The notes: generated by a model from the letters alone, not told the origin. A DNA stretch of 43,785 nucleotides from Bryobacterales bacterium (GCA_016789755.1 JAEUQG010000339.1:1-43785); one strand, 5' to 3'. Positions 23,442 to 31,893 are shown, counted from the stretch's first letter. Numbers and translations are program-made.

Positions 23442-24038
23442 CTACATTCTCGGCGTGATCGGGCCGGCAGAGAGAACGAGATCGGCGTGATTTGACTCCT
23501 CGATAACGGCGCTGGGCATGCGGGCCAGTACGAGGAGGCAGCCGACTTGTTCGCCGACCGTCGTGATTACTTCCATCTCGTTGCCGGAGTGGGAGTGGGG
23601 TTGGCGGTGGTGGACGTTGATGACGCCGACGACCCGGTTGCGGGCAATGACGGGGGCGGAAAGGAAGGCTTCGAAGGTGTCTTCCGGCAGGTCGCCGAAG
23701 AATTTGAAGCGAGGGTCTTTGAAGGACTCGCGCGAGATGGCAACCATTCGCCGTTCGCGGGCAACCCATCCGGTCAAACCTTCGGTGAGTTTGAGACGCA
23801 CCTTGCCGATGACCGAAGGGTGAGGCGTGTTGGAGGCGCAGAGGACGAGTTCCTTGTCTTCCATAAGGTAAAGGAGACAGGAATCGCAGGCGGTGAATTC
23901 AACGACGAGGTCAACGATGCCCTGGAGTACGTCCTGTAGAGGCATTTCGCGAACCATGAAGCGGCTGATTTTCTGGAACATACGCAGTTGCTTCTCGGTA
24001 CGCTCCAGGCGCTCCTCGATGTCTTTCTGTTTCGCCAC
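23442..24038 (-). CDS. GAF-domain protein
   Basis: 198 residues from the GTG at 24038 (VAKQKDIEERLERTEKQ); an ATG at 24080 is possible but adds residues that look non-coding. A short coiled coil (residues 3-30) is followed by a GAF domain (about 35-185): VVEFTACDSCLLYLMEDKEL, LTEGLTGWVARERRMVAIS, DTFEAFLSAPVIARNRVVGV and NVHHRQPHSHSGNEMEVI. GAF domains bind small ligands and often sense signals; this one has no attached output domain, so it may act by dimerising with partners. Its expression appears coupled to the propeller gene immediately downstream. It is divergent from pdxH. Confidence 0.85.
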   Translation of the reverse strand: MAKQKDIEERLERTEKQLRMFQKISRFMVREMPLQDVLQGIVDLVVEFTACDSCLLYLMEDKELVLCASNTPHPSVIGKVRLKLTEGLTGWVARERRMVAISRESFKDPRFKFFGDLPEDTFEAFLSAPVIARNRVVGVINVHHRQPHSHSGNEMEVITTVGEQVGCLLVLARMPSAVIEESNHADLVLSAGPITPRM

Positions 24039-24086
24039 GCTGTTATTATCACATCCCGGCGGGGTTCGCGTTGATACCATGAGAGG

Positions 24087-24719
24087 GTGAACTTCGCGGA
24101 AATTCGGCGTGAGTACGAGGGGACGCCGTTGGGTCCTGACTCGGTTCATCCTGACCCCGTGGTGCAATTCCGGCGTTGGTTCGATGAGGCGCTGGATGCG
24201 GGGATCGGGCAGGCGAATGCGATGGCCTTGGCGACGGCTTCGGCGGACGGAGCACCTTCGGCACGGATGGTGCTTCTAAAGGGATTCGACGAGCATGGGT
24301 TTGTGTTCTTTACAAACTACGGGAGCCGGAAGGGGCGGGAGTTGGAAGAGAATCCGAGGGCGGAACTGGTGTTTTATTGGGAGGAATTGCACCGCCAAGT
24401 GAGGATTTACGGGCAAGTGGAGCGGGTGAGTGCACTGGAGAGCGAGGAGTACTTCCAGACCCGGCCTTATGAGGCAAGGGTTGGGGCAGCGGTGTCGCGG
24501 CAAAGTGAGGAACTAGGGAGCAGGGAGGAGTTGGAGGCTGCGATCAGGGACAGGCGTCGTAAGAACCCGGCGGGAGTGGAGCGGCCGCCGCATTGGGGGG
24601 GATATAGGGTGAGACCGGTGCGGTTAGAGTTCTGGCAAGGAAGGGAGAGCAGGCTTCACGACCGTGTGGAGTACTGTTGGGAAGGTTGCGGGTGGAGGAT
24701 TGTAAGGCTGTTCCCTTAG
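24087..24719 (+). CDS. pdxH: Pyridoxamine/pyridoxine 5'-phosphate oxidase
   Basis: 210 residues from a GTG at 24087, the usual length. It is an FMN enzyme that oxidises pyridoxine or pyridoxamine phosphate to pyridoxal phosphate, the last step of vitamin B6 synthesis and salvage; cytoplasmic homodimer. Family blocks are clear: ANAMALATASADGAPSARMV, LLKGFDEHGFVFFTNYGSRK, AELVFYWEELHRQVRIYGQV, EYFQTRPYEARVGAAVSRQS and the C-terminal substrate/FMN block PHWGGYRVRPVRLEFWQGRE with RLHDR. GAGAG touches the GTG directly, too close for a normal ribosome site; a TACCAT 6 bases before the GTG hints at a leaderless mRNA. Confidence 0.95.
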   Translation: MNFAEIRREYEGTPLGPDSVHPDPVVQFRRWFDEALDAGIGQANAMALATASADGAPSARMVLLKGFDEHGFVFFTNYGSRKGRELEENPRAELVFYWEELHRQVRIYGQVERVSALESEEYFQTRPYEARVGAAVSRQSEELGSREELEAAIRDRRRKNPAGVERPPHWGGYRVRPVRLEFWQGRESRLHDRVEYCWEGCGWRIVRLFP

Positions 24720-24773
24720 GTTATCGCTTTTCCTTCCCTATCCGACAAACCCATATTTATCTGTAGGTTAGAG

Positions 24774-24816
24774 TGTGTCGTACGGACACAGCGGTGTGTC
24801 ATTTTGCCTTGACACA
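24774..24816. repeat. Alternating hexamer repeats (TGTGTC/GACACA) upstream of the M23 gene
   Basis: TGTGTC (24774-24779), GACACA (24785-24790), TGTGTC (24795-24800) and GACACA (24811-24816): two inverted pairs with 5- and 10-base centres in a 216 bp intergenic region that holds no gene. The last copy overlaps a perfect TTGACA (24809-24814), though no good -10 follows at 17 bp. This could be an operator array or a terminator-like structure after pdxH. Confidence 0.5.
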
Positions 24817-24935
24817 GGGAACGTAATCCTGGTAAGGTTGGATGGTTGTAGTTGCTCTTTCGTAATCTTTCGGTTGTGGGTTGGGCGTAGTCCTGCCCCT
24901 CTACAGGACTAGCTCGGCTTTCTCTAGAATTCCAA

Positions 24936-25817
24936 ATGAAGCAGCAATACTTCATCTTAGTAGTGGCCCATTCCCTGCATGGGCGTCTGCGCCGCTTTCA
25001 CGTTCCTCATTCCGCTGTGTACGTCGTGCTCGCGCTTGCCCTCCTGGGCAGCTTCTCTTTGTTCGGCATGGTATCGAGCTACCTTCGAATGGTCTGGAAG
25101 GTAACTAATTACAACACTTTGCGGGCGGAAGTGGACTCATTGCGGCAGCGTTATTCGCAACTGGAAAAGACCGCCAATCAAACCAACCAGCAGCTCGCGA
25201 ACCTACAGTTGTTCGCCAGTGAAGTTTCGATGGCTTACGGGCTAAAAAGAAAGCTGGAAGGCCCCCCGGACATCGTGAACGAGGGAAGGCTGGTACCGAC
25301 GCTCAGGGAGAGTCTGGCCGAGTATGACTTTCTCAAGTCGGCCCGGATTGCGCGACATACACCTAATACGGCGTTATACCTGAACACGAAACCGATGATC
25401 TGGCCGGTACAGGGACGCCTGATGAGCTATTTTGGCGCAAGAATTGACCCGTTCTCGGGAGACGGCGCGTTCCATGCGGGCGTGGACATTTCGGCGATGA
25501 CGGGAACTCCGGTGCGCGTGACTGCGGACGGACATGTGCGATTTGTGGGAAACATGTCGGGGTACGGCAGGATTGTGATCGTGGAACATCCAGCCGGAAC
25601 GCAGACTTATTATGCTCACCTGTCGCGATTCAATGTACTGCCGGGGCAATCGGTACGCATGGGCGAAGTGGTAGCGTTTTCGGGCGCTACGGGACGGGCA
25701 ACAACCCCCCATCTGCACTATGAAGTGCGGGTCAACGGGAGTCCGATCAACCCCTACAAGTACCTGCAGAGCGCGAGCTTTGCGGCATCGGCGCCGAAGA
25801 AGGACATTCCCTTCTGA
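24936..25817 (+). CDS. Membrane-anchored M23 (LytM) endopeptidase
   Basis: 293 residues. One N-terminal membrane helix (about 27-47, VYVVLALALLGSFSLFGMV) with a basic stretch before it places the rest in the periplasm. A coiled coil (about 58-95, TLRAEVDSLRQRYSQLEKTA) leads to a LytM domain (about 150-280) with zinc ligands H180-AGV-D184 and H259-L-H261, plus FGARIDPFSG and GYGRIVIVEHPAGTQTYYAH. Both metal motifs are intact, so it should be an active peptidoglycan DD- or LD-endopeptidase of the MepM kind or an envelope divisome factor. A TAGAAT lies 5 bases before the ATG, another possible leaderless start. Confidence 0.92.
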   Translation: MKQQYFILVVAHSLHGRLRRFHVPHSAVYVVLALALLGSFSLFGMVSSYLRMVWKVTNYNTLRAEVDSLRQRYSQLEKTANQTNQQLANLQLFASEVSMAYGLKRKLEGPPDIVNEGRLVPTLRESLAEYDFLKSARIARHTPNTALYLNTKPMIWPVQGRLMSYFGARIDPFSGDGAFHAGVDISAMTGTPVRVTADGHVRFVGNMSGYGRIVIVEHPAGTQTYYAHLSRFNVLPGQSVRMGEVVAFSGATGRATTPHLHYEVRVNGSPINPYKYLQSASFAASAPKKDIPF

Positions 25818-25904
25818 GCAGCCTCGGGCGTAGCGAGTTTTGCATCCACGTCCCAGGCTAGGTTTGATATACTCCTGAAGTTACCTGAAAGGAGCTTTAT
25901 CCAC

Positions 25905-26972
25905 GTGTTGTGCTGTTCCCGCGCTTCCCTGTTCCTGCGAGGCGGTTTGATCCTCGCCTTCGGATTTCTGCTGTCATCGGCCTACCTGCGTGTTTCGTCA
26001 CCGGCGGTGATGTCGGAGGCGGCGAAGGCCTATCTTGCCAGTCTGAATGCCGACCAGCGGAGCAAGGGCACCTTCGACATCAAAGATCAGGAGCTGTTTT
26101 TCTGGCATTTCGTGCCGGACAACAACTTGGTGCAAACCGTGAAGCGAGGGCGGAAAGGGCTGACGTTGCGTGAGATGACGCCGACCCAAAGGCACCTGGC
26201 GCAGGCGCTCCTGTCGGCTGGATTAAGCCAGCGCGGTTACATCAAGGCAACTTCCATCATGAGTCTGGAAGATATTCTCCGGATCATGGAGAAGGACGAT
26301 GGGGAACGGCGCAATCCGGAGAAGTATTACTTCTCGGTATTCGGCGAGCCATCGGAAACCGGCGCGTGGGGCTTCCGGGTGGAAGGCCATCACTTGAGCC
26401 TGCACTTCACGATCGTGAATGGGAAGGTGGCGAGCACACCGATGTTCATGGGTACGAACCCGGCACATGTTAAGGAAGGACCGCGGAAGGGCCTGCGAGT
26501 GCTGGGACGGGAAGAGGATTTGGGCCGGGAATTGGTGCAATCGCTCAGCGCTGACCAGAAGAAGACAGCGATCGTTGCGGCGGAGGCTTATAAGGACATT
26601 CTCACGGGGGCCGACCGCAAGGTGGCGCTGAGCGGACAGCCGAGCGGTCTTTCGGCGGCGAAGATGACCGCCAAGCAACGGCAAGCGCTGCAGGCATTGC
26701 TGGAAGAGTACGCGAGCAATCTGCCGGAGCAGGTGTCGCAGCATAGGATGGATCAGATCCGGAAGGCCGGAACGAATGTCAACTTCGCCTGGGCCGGAGG
26801 CGAGGCGGTTGGAGCGCCGCATTATTACCGTGTCCAATCGGCGACGTTTCTGGTGGAGTACGACAACACGCAGAACGGGGCGAATCACGTGCATTCCGTG
26901 TGGCGCGATCTTACCGGCAATGAGTGGGGAGAGGATCTGCTGAAGGCGCATTACGCAGCGGCTCACAAGTAG
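25905..26972 (+). CDS. DUF3500 domain secreted protein
   Basis: 355 residues from a GTG at 25905, with a strong AAAGGAG (25888-25894) 10 bases upstream that settles the start. A hydrophobic leader (LRGGLILAFGFLLSSAYL) indicates export. The rest matches the DUF3500 family pattern: AYLASLNADQRSKGTFDIKD, WHFVP, GLTLREMTPTQRHLAQALLS, YYFSVFGEPSETGAWGFRVE, HHLSLHFTIVNG, and near the end WAGGEAVGAPHYYRVQSATF and NHVHSVWRDLTGNEWGEDLL. The family has no established function; a heme- or copper-type role should not be assumed. It stands alone between the M23 gene and the SulP operon. Confidence 0.85.
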   Translation: MLCCSRASLFLRGGLILAFGFLLSSAYLRVSSPAVMSEAAKAYLASLNADQRSKGTFDIKDQELFFWHFVPDNNLVQTVKRGRKGLTLREMTPTQRHLAQALLSAGLSQRGYIKATSIMSLEDILRIMEKDDGERRNPEKYYFSVFGEPSETGAWGFRVEGHHLSLHFTIVNGKVASTPMFMGTNPAHVKEGPRKGLRVLGREEDLGRELVQSLSADQKKTAIVAAEAYKDILTGADRKVALSGQPSGLSAAKMTAKQRQALQALLEEYASNLPEQVSQHRMDQIRKAGTNVNFAWAGGEAVGAPHYYRVQSATFLVEYDNTQNGANHVHSVWRDLTGNEWGEDLLKAHYAAAHK

Positions 26973-26982
26973 CGTTTTGGCG

Positions 26983-27012
26983 TTGACTCCACACTCGTAC
27001 GAAACGTATATT
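26983..27012 (+). promoter_or_regulatory. Promoter of the SulP-carbonic anhydrase operon
   Basis: TTGACT (26983-26988), an 18 bp spacer and TATATT (27007-27012). The spacer contains the palindrome TCGTACGA (26995-27002). Transcription would start near 27019, giving a 17-base leader before the GTG at 27036. Confidence 0.6.
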
Positions 27013-27035
27013 AAAGAGGATTCATTCCTGAAATT

Positions 27036-28592
27036 GTGAGTTCCTCTACAACGCTACAGCCTACGTCAGGCAACCTCTTCAAATACGACGGCCCTGCCGG
27101 CACGGTAGTATTTCTAGTAGCTCTTCCGCTGTGTCTGGGGATTGCACTGGCCTCAGGTGCGCCTTTGTTTGCCGGAATTATCTCCGGAATTGTGGGGGGC
27201 CTGTTGGTCTCCCTCTTATCGGGATCGCAGTTGAGTGTGAGCGGACCAGCGGCGGGTCTGACCACGATTGTTTCCGCGGCAATTGTGGATTTCGGCAATT
27301 TTCAGGTGTTTCAAATGGCGGTGGTGGCGGCCGGCGCCATGCAGATCGGCCTGGGGATGTTACGGGCCGGCGTGGTAGGCGATTATGTGCCGCACGCCGT
27401 CATCAAGGGAATGTTGGCGGGCATCGGGTGGGTGATTATTTTGAAGCAGATTCCGCATGCACTGGGGCGGGACAAAGATTACGAGGGCGATTTTGGATTT
27501 TTCGAAACGGGCTCAAGCAACACGATCACCGACATTTTGGAAGCGATAGTGACAATGAGTCCGGGGGCAGCTTTGATTGCCGGAATCAGCTTAGCGCTGA
27601 TTGTCGGCTGGGAATGGCGTGCGTCGAAGGGGTCTAAATTTTTCAAGATTGTGCCCGCGCCGCTGATCGCGGTAGGGACTAGCGTGATGCTGAACGAAGC
27701 GTTCCGCATGTTTGCACCGGGAATTCACGTGAGCGCCCAGGAGCACATGGTAAGTCTGCCGGTGATCTCTTCGGCTCACGAGTTCGCTTCGCAGTTCACG
27801 CTGCCCGACTGGGGGCAACTGACGAATCCGAAGATATGGAAGGTCGGCTTCGTCATTGCGATCGTGGGGAGTATTGAATCGTTGTTATCGTTGGAAGCGG
27901 CGGACAAGTTGGATCCCTACCGGCGCATCTCACCGCCTAACCGCGAGTTACTGGCGCAGGGTATGGGAAACACGGTGAGCGGACTGATCGGCGGGCTACC
28001 GTTAACTTCGGTGGTAGTTCGGACATCGGCGAACATTTACGCGGGCGGGCGCACACGGATGGCCTGCTTCACACATGGGGCGCTGCTGTTGATTGCCGTA
28101 GTTGCGATTCCGGGGCTCCTGAACCGGATTCCGCTGGCGTGCCTGGCTTCGATTCTGATTCTTGTGGGATACAAGCTGACGAAGCTGGACATCTACAGGG
28201 AGCAGTACCGGGCCGGGTGGGCACAATTCCTGCCGTTTATCTTCACGGTGGCGGCGATTGTGTTCACGGACTTGCTGACCGGTGTGATGCTGGGACTCGC
28301 ATTCGGGTTGTTTTTCGTAATCCGGTCGAACCATCACGCAGCGATCACGCTGGTGCATCAGGAGCGTTTCTACCTGATCCGGTTCAACAAAGACGCGACA
28401 TTCGTGAACAAGTCGGATCTAAAGACGAAGCTGCGAAGCATACCTCCGGGTTCGCACTTGTTCATTGACGGAACACGGGCGTTTTACATGGATCACGACA
28501 TTTACGAAGTGCTGCATGATTTCGAGAAACTGGCGCCGTACGAGGGCATCACACTCGAGTACCGGAACATTGATGACCCGCACAGGAAGTGA
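27036..28592 (+). CDS. SulP/SLC26-family anion transporter, probable bicarbonate importer
   Basis: 518 residues from a GTG. The SulP membrane core spans about 15-425, with [51 protein letters not shown] (the family's anion-site region), [20 protein letters not shown] and [20 protein letters not shown]. The C-terminal tail (about 430-515, [34 protein letters not shown]) is STAS-like. SulP proteins carry sulfate, bicarbonate or dicarboxylates. Here the next gene, whose ATG is 3 bases past this stop, is a beta-carbonic anhydrase, which points to bicarbonate or CO2 handling (inference). Substrate specificity cannot be read from sequence alone. Confidence 0.9.
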   Translation: MSSSTTLQPTSGNLFKYDGPAGTVVFLVALPLCLGIALASGAPLFAGIISGIVGGLLVSLLSGSQLSVSGPAAGLTTIVSAAIVDFGNFQVFQMAVVAAGAMQIGLGMLRAGVVGDYVPHAVIKGMLAGIGWVIILKQIPHALGRDKDYEGDFGFFETGSSNTITDILEAIVTMSPGAALIAGISLALIVGWEWRASKGSKFFKIVPAPLIAVGTSVMLNEAFRMFAPGIHVSAQEHMVSLPVISSAHEFASQFTLPDWGQLTNPKIWKVGFVIAIVGSIESLLSLEAADKLDPYRRISPPNRELLAQGMGNTVSGLIGGLPLTSVVVRTSANIYAGGRTRMACFTHGALLLIAVVAIPGLLNRIPLACLASILILVGYKLTKLDIYREQYRAGWAQFLPFIFTVAAIVFTDLLTGVMLGLAFGLFFVIRSNHHAAITLVHQERFYLIRFNKDATFVNKSDLKTKLRSIPPGSHLFIDGTRAFYMDHDIYEVLHDFEKLAPYEGITLEYRNIDDPHRK

Positions 28593-28594
28593 CC

Positions 28595-29224
28595 ATGGAT
28601 TCCTACAAAAAACTGCTGCTGGCGAACAAGGCATGGGTGCAGGACAAGCTGAACATCCGGCCGGACTATTTTGAAGTGACGGCGGAAGATCAGAAGCCGG
28701 AATTCCTGTGGATCGGGTGCTCGGACAGCCGCGTGCCGGCAGAAGACATCACCGGCACGGAGCCGGGAGAATTATTCGTCCACCGAAACATTGCCAATCT
28801 GGTGGTGCATACGGACTTCAACATGCTTAGCGTGGTGCAGTACGCGGTGGAGGCTCTGAAGGTGCGGCACATTATCGTGTGCGGACACTATAATTGCGGC
28901 GGTGTTCGAAACGCACTAACGCATCAGGATCTCGGTTTGCTGAACAAATGGCTACGGCACATCAAGGACATCTACCGCATTCATGCGCGAGAGTTGGAAA
29001 CCATTTCCGACGATAAACAACGCTACGACCGGCTGGTGGAGTTGAACGTCAGCGAGCAAGTGCAGAACCTGGCGGAGATGTCGATTGTGCAGAAGGCATG
29101 GAAGGCGGATCAACGTCCGCATCTGCACGGGTGGGTATACGACTTGAAGACGGGATATCTGCGGGAGATCGCGCGGATGGACCCCGGAGCGAGGATCGAG
29201 GAAATCTACCGGTTCGATTGGTAG
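28595..29224 (+). CDS. can: Beta-class carbonic anhydrase
   Basis: 209 residues from the ATG at 28595, which AGGA (28584-28587) precedes by 7 bases; the GTG at 28589 is less likely. The enzyme interconverts CO2 and bicarbonate with zinc. Zinc ligands C42, H98 and C101 and the D44/R46 dyad sit in [20 protein letters not shown] and [14 protein letters not shown], at the same residue numbers as E. coli Can. [20 protein letters not shown] is also conserved. It is cytoplasmic and co-transcribed with the SulP gene, so it probably sets the bicarbonate pool supplied by or to that transporter. Confidence 0.96.
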   Translation: MDSYKKLLLANKAWVQDKLNIRPDYFEVTAEDQKPEFLWIGCSDSRVPAEDITGTEPGELFVHRNIANLVVHTDFNMLSVVQYAVEALKVRHIIVCGHYNCGGVRNALTHQDLGLLNKWLRHIKDIYRIHARELETISDDKQRYDRLVELNVSEQVQNLAEMSIVQKAWKADQRPHLHGWVYDLKTGYLREIARMDPGARIEEIYRFDW

Positions 29225-29237
29225 GCAGGGTTGAGGA

Positions 29238-29258
29238 CGCAGGCGCGGGAAGCCTGCG
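29238..29258. terminator. Possible bidirectional terminator hairpin
   Basis: CGCAGGC (29238-29244), a 7-base loop and GCCTGCG (29252-29258), between the carbonic anhydrase stop and the end of the convergent small gene. There is no T-run, so termination by this stem alone is uncertain. Confidence 0.35.
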
Positions 29259-29273
29259 CCGGGTGATGTTGCG

Positions 29274-29486
29274 TTATTCCTCGGAGGATTCGAGGGCGGC
29301 GATGGCAGCGGCGCGGACGAAGTATTTGTTGGTGCCGAGATCGCGGATGGTCTTGATGCCAAAAGCCGCATCGAGGTTCTTCGCATCGGCGTCGGAAACA
29401 CCGCTAAGAGCGGCTACGGGTGCATCGAGAACTTCCTTGAGGGATTTCCCTTCGTAGGCTTTGTCGAGAGCTTTATTCAGGTTCAT
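29274..29486 (-). CDS. 70-residue protein with helix-hairpin-helix-like pattern, coupled to the FAD monooxygenase
   Basis: 70 residues, acidic, with two blocks: NLNKALDKAYEGKSLKEVLD and a helix-hairpin-helix-like repeat ALSGVSDADAKNLDAAFGIK followed by TIRDLGTNKYFVRAAAIAAL. I recall small proteins of this pattern in several bacterial phyla but know no function. The ATG (29484-29486) overlaps the stop of the upstream FAD-monooxygenase gene as ATGA, so translation is almost certainly coupled and the product is likely made in proportion to the enzyme. A partner, adaptor or scaffolding subunit is possible (inference). Confidence 0.82.
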   Translation of the reverse strand: MNLNKALDKAYEGKSLKEVLDAPVAALSGVSDADAKNLDAAFGIKTIRDLGTNKYFVRAAAIAALESSEE

Positions 29487-30862
29487 GTTTTCTCCGAATG
29501 TGGAATTGAGCCGGATACGCGGCTCTGCCTATTGAACACCAACGGAGGCCGCGGAGACAAGAGGTTCCGAACGACGCGCGCGACCACGGATGGAGCCAGG
29601 ATGCTGAGAGGCGGCGCGAGCAGGTTGGCGACCTTGTGGAATGCCATAGCGACCACAGGATCGGCATGGGCAGCCCGGTGCAGTTTCTGCATGTACCAAT
29701 TGACAAAACGAACCTGAGCGGGGCGAGGCCCCTTGGCTTCCGGCATGCGCAGGTCATTGCCAACGGCGATGCTCCAAGGGATGTCGATCAGTTTGGCGGC
29801 CTCGACGAAGAACCGGCCGGCGAGGCGATGGGGACTTTCTTCCAGGCAGCGGCCGAGCACCTGAGCCTGAAGTGTCGAGACAGACATGCCTTGTCCGTAG
29901 ATCGGATTGAAGCTGCAGATGGCATCGCCTGCGACAAGAAAGCCTTCTGGAAAGTCTACGAGACGCTCATAGCGGCGTCGCAGGCTGGAAGGGAACCGCG
30001 CCGAAACAGCGTCCCCCAGGGGTTCGGCGCTACGAACAACTTCGTAGATATAGGGCGCGGGCAGGCGTTTGGCGTAGTCGATGAAGCCGGAAAGGTCTTC
30101 GGGAGCATGGGGACCGAAGTGACCGATGAGGGTGACGGTCCACCGGCCATGTTCCTGGCGGACCATCACTCCCCCCATTTTGCCGGTGGGGGTTGGGGGC
30201 ACTACGGCGCCTGCGTCGCCATCAAGGTGGTGCGACTGATGACGGAACAGGCGAGTAGTGTAGGCGAGGGCGATATGAAGACGCTCCTCCGCAGGAGGAG
30301 CATAGCCAAGCGAGGCAAGCCAATTCGGGGATTGGGAACCCCGGCCGGTGGCGTCGACAACGAGGTCCGAGGCAAGTTCCTGGCCGCGGATGGCGACCCC
30401 GGTGATGCGTGTTCGGTCAGAAGTGGCGAGAAGGCCCTCGGCGCGGTGCCCGCAGAGGAAACGGACATTTGGGAGCGCTGCCACACAGCGGCGAACGTGC
30501 TTTTCGAGCAAGGGGCGGCCAACGACAAAGCCGTCGAGTCCACTGGCGAATCTGGCCAGGCAGTTACCCGCCTGAAACCACCGAATATCGCGGGCCATGT
30601 CGGCGGGAATGGCGCCAGCCTCGAGCAAGTCTCGGGATAGGCCGGGGAACATCTGTTCCAGAGCTTGGCCGCCGCTGGCGAGCAGGCCGTGGGTGTGGCG
30701 CGCTTGCGGAGTACCCCGACGGTGGAGTGGATCTTCGGGAAATTGGTCCTGATCGACTATAGTGATGCGGGCAAAGTGGCTGGAGAGGATACGTGCGGCG
30801 GTGAGGCCGGCGATGCTGCCTCCAAGTACCACCGCGTGAGTTGGCTGACTGCTGCTGTACAC
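29483..30862 (-). CDS. FAD-dependent monooxygenase/oxidoreductase
   Basis: 459 residues from a GTG at 30862 (VYSSSQPTHAVVLGGSIAGL). An in-frame ATG at 30919 would add 19 residues but lies within the terminator hairpin of the upstream PEP-CTERM gene, so I reject it. FAD-binding motifs of the PHBH/squalene-epoxidase-like group are clear: VVLGGSIAGLTAARIL with ITIVDQD at the N-terminus, a middle VVDATGRGSQSPNW, and GFLVAGDAICSFNPIYGQGM near residue 330. The segment RRGTPQARHTHGLLASGGQA is typical of the subfamily that hydroxylates or epoxidises lipid-like or secondary-metabolite substrates. No signal peptide. The substrate is unknown. It is translationally coupled to the 70-residue gene that follows. 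Confidence 0.86.
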   Translation of the reverse strand: MYSSSQPTHAVVLGGSIAGLTAARILSSHFARITIVDQDQFPEDPLHRRGTPQARHTHGLLASGGQALEQMFPGLSRDLLEAGAIPADMARDIRWFQAGNCLARFASGLDGFVVGRPLLEKHVRRCVAALPNVRFLCGHRAEGLLATSDRTRITGVAIRGQELASDLVVDATGRGSQSPNWLASLGYAPPAEERLHIALAYTTRLFRHQSHHLDGDAGAVVPPTPTGKMGGVMVRQEHGRWTVTLIGHFGPHAPEDLSGFIDYAKRLPAPYIYEVVRSAEPLGDAVSARFPSSLRRRYERLVDFPEGFLVAGDAICSFNPIYGQGMSVSTLQAQVLGRCLEESPHRLAGRFFVEAAKLIDIPWSIAVGNDLRMPEAKGPRPAQVRFVNWYMQKLHRAAHADPVVAMAFHKVANLLAPPLSILAPSVVARVVRNLLSPRPPLVFNRQSRVSGSIPHSEKT

Positions 30863-30910
30863 ATGGAAGGTTACGGCCGGAAGGCCGGAACTGGATGCGG
30901 TGAAACGGAA

Positions 30911-30946
30911 AAACGGCACATTCGCAAAGGAGCGAATGTGCCGTTT
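30911..30946 (-). terminator. Strong intrinsic terminator of the PEP-CTERM gene
   Basis: A perfect 15 bp inverted repeat: AAACGGCACATTCGC (30911-30925), loop AAAGGA, GCGAATGTGCCGTTT (30932-30946). On the minus strand the stem runs into TTTTT, 25 bases after the stop of the gene at 30972. Confidence 0.9.
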
Positions 30947-30971
30947 GTCTGAAAACGAGGATGAGAAACGG

Positions 30972-31778
30972 TTACCGGCTACGGCGGTATAGACCGAGAC
31001 CGATCAAACCGAGGGCAATCATGGAGAGGGTCATAGGCTCCGGCACCGGGTCGGCATTAGCTGACAGGATTTCAACTCGCAGGCCAGTTGGATTTGCCCC
31101 GGCAACGACTGGCGAGTTGAAGACAACAAAGTCAATCGCCATTTGCTGGGCAGTAAAGACTGACGGCCCAAGGGTGACTGCCGGCTGGCTGTTGAACGGG
31201 TTCACGTTGTGTGCCCCGCTGTTGGAGGAGGCGACGCGAGTACCGGCTCCGCAGACAGGGCTGGTCGGATTGGCGGCGGCGCAAACGCGGATGTGGGATT
31301 GCTCAGTTGGAACATTGACATTGTTGATGTTGTTGTCGCTGAGCCAACGCAACTGCACGGTAGCAGTGTTGCCATAGAGCCCCAAAGCGCCGAAGTTGAC
31401 GAACAGCCGGTAAACGAAGAAATCGCTACTGCTATTGAAAATCGTGTTGGCCTGAACGTTGCGCTGATCGCCGATGGGTCCAACCCACGCCGAATTCGCA
31501 TCGTTTGCCGTCCAGATGGGGTTCGCGCCGTCGGGAGGACCGATGACCGTGACGGCGTTGGGTCCGAAACCAGTGCAATTAGAGGGCGCGGGCACAGCAT
31601 CGCAACCGGCCGGCTTGATCAAGAAATAATGGCTGTCAACGGTATTTCCAGCAAGTACTACGGCCGCATTGTCGAGCCCGGTACTCCAGACTCCGCTGGC
31701 GGTGTTCTTGAAGCTGACTGCCGTAGCGGCAGAGCTCAGGCACAACAGTACTAGACTGCTCAAGACGAATGAACGCAT
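30972..31778 (-). CDS. PEP-CTERM sorting-domain secreted protein
   Basis: 268 residues. Signal peptide (MRSFVLSSLVLLCLSSAATA), a beta-rich body (about 22-240) with NTVDSHYFLIKPAGCDAVPA, FFVYRLFVNFGALGLYGN and HIRVCAAANPTSPVCGAGTR, and a C-terminal PEP-CTERM signal: DPVPEPMTLSMIALGLIGLG then YRRSR. Such proteins are cut and processed by an exosortase and exported or attached outside; the exosortase is not in the window. The ATG has a textbook GGAGGA ribosome site, its own promoter and a strong terminator, so it is a single-gene unit. Biological function unknown. Confidence 0.92.
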   Translation of the reverse strand: MRSFVLSSLVLLCLSSAATAVSFKNTASGVWSTGLDNAAVVLAGNTVDSHYFLIKPAGCDAVPAPSNCTGFGPNAVTVIGPPDGANPIWTANDANSAWVGPIGDQRNVQANTIFNSSSDFFVYRLFVNFGALGLYGNTATVQLRWLSDNNINNVNVPTEQSHIRVCAAANPTSPVCGAGTRVASSNSGAHNVNPFNSQPAVTLGPSVFTAQQMAIDFVVFNSPVVAGANPTGLRVEILSANADPVPEPMTLSMIALGLIGLGLYRRSR

Positions 31779-31813
31779 GTTTCCTCCGCAAAAATGTCTC
31801 GAGAGACGATATC

Positions 31814-31843
31814 AGTATAAGCGGAGGAGCTAGTACTAATCAA
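31814..31843 (-). promoter_or_regulatory. Promoter of the PEP-CTERM gene
   Basis: Read on the minus strand: TTGATT (31838-31843), an 18 bp spacer and TATACT (31814-31819). The leader is about 29 bases with GGAGGA before the ATG. The -35 sits inside an inverted repeat GTACTAA (31833-31839)/TTAGTAC (31852-31858). Confidence 0.65.
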
Positions 31844-31882
31844 GAAGAATCTTAGTACGACAGGCCTAGAAAGGACTAGTAT
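31830..31882. repeat. Three CTAGTA-like boxes around the PEP-CTERM promoter
   Basis: CTAGTAC (31830-31836), TTAGTAC (31852-31858) and CTAGTAT (31876-31882), spaced 22 and 24 bases, about two helical turns each. They may bind an activator; short sites of this kind can also arise by chance. Confidence 0.35.
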
Positions 31883-31893
31883 CCCTGAATCTC

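Noticed and set aside
24809-24837. Promoter from the perfect TTGACA upstream of the M23 gene
   Set aside because: No acceptable -10 at 16-18 bp (GTAAGG/TAAGGT only), so I list the repeats but not a promoter.
30863-30919. Upstream start of the FAD monooxygenase at the ATG at 30919
   Set aside because: It lies in the stem of a strong terminator, and the added residues (MPFFRFTASSS) do not resemble the family N-terminus.
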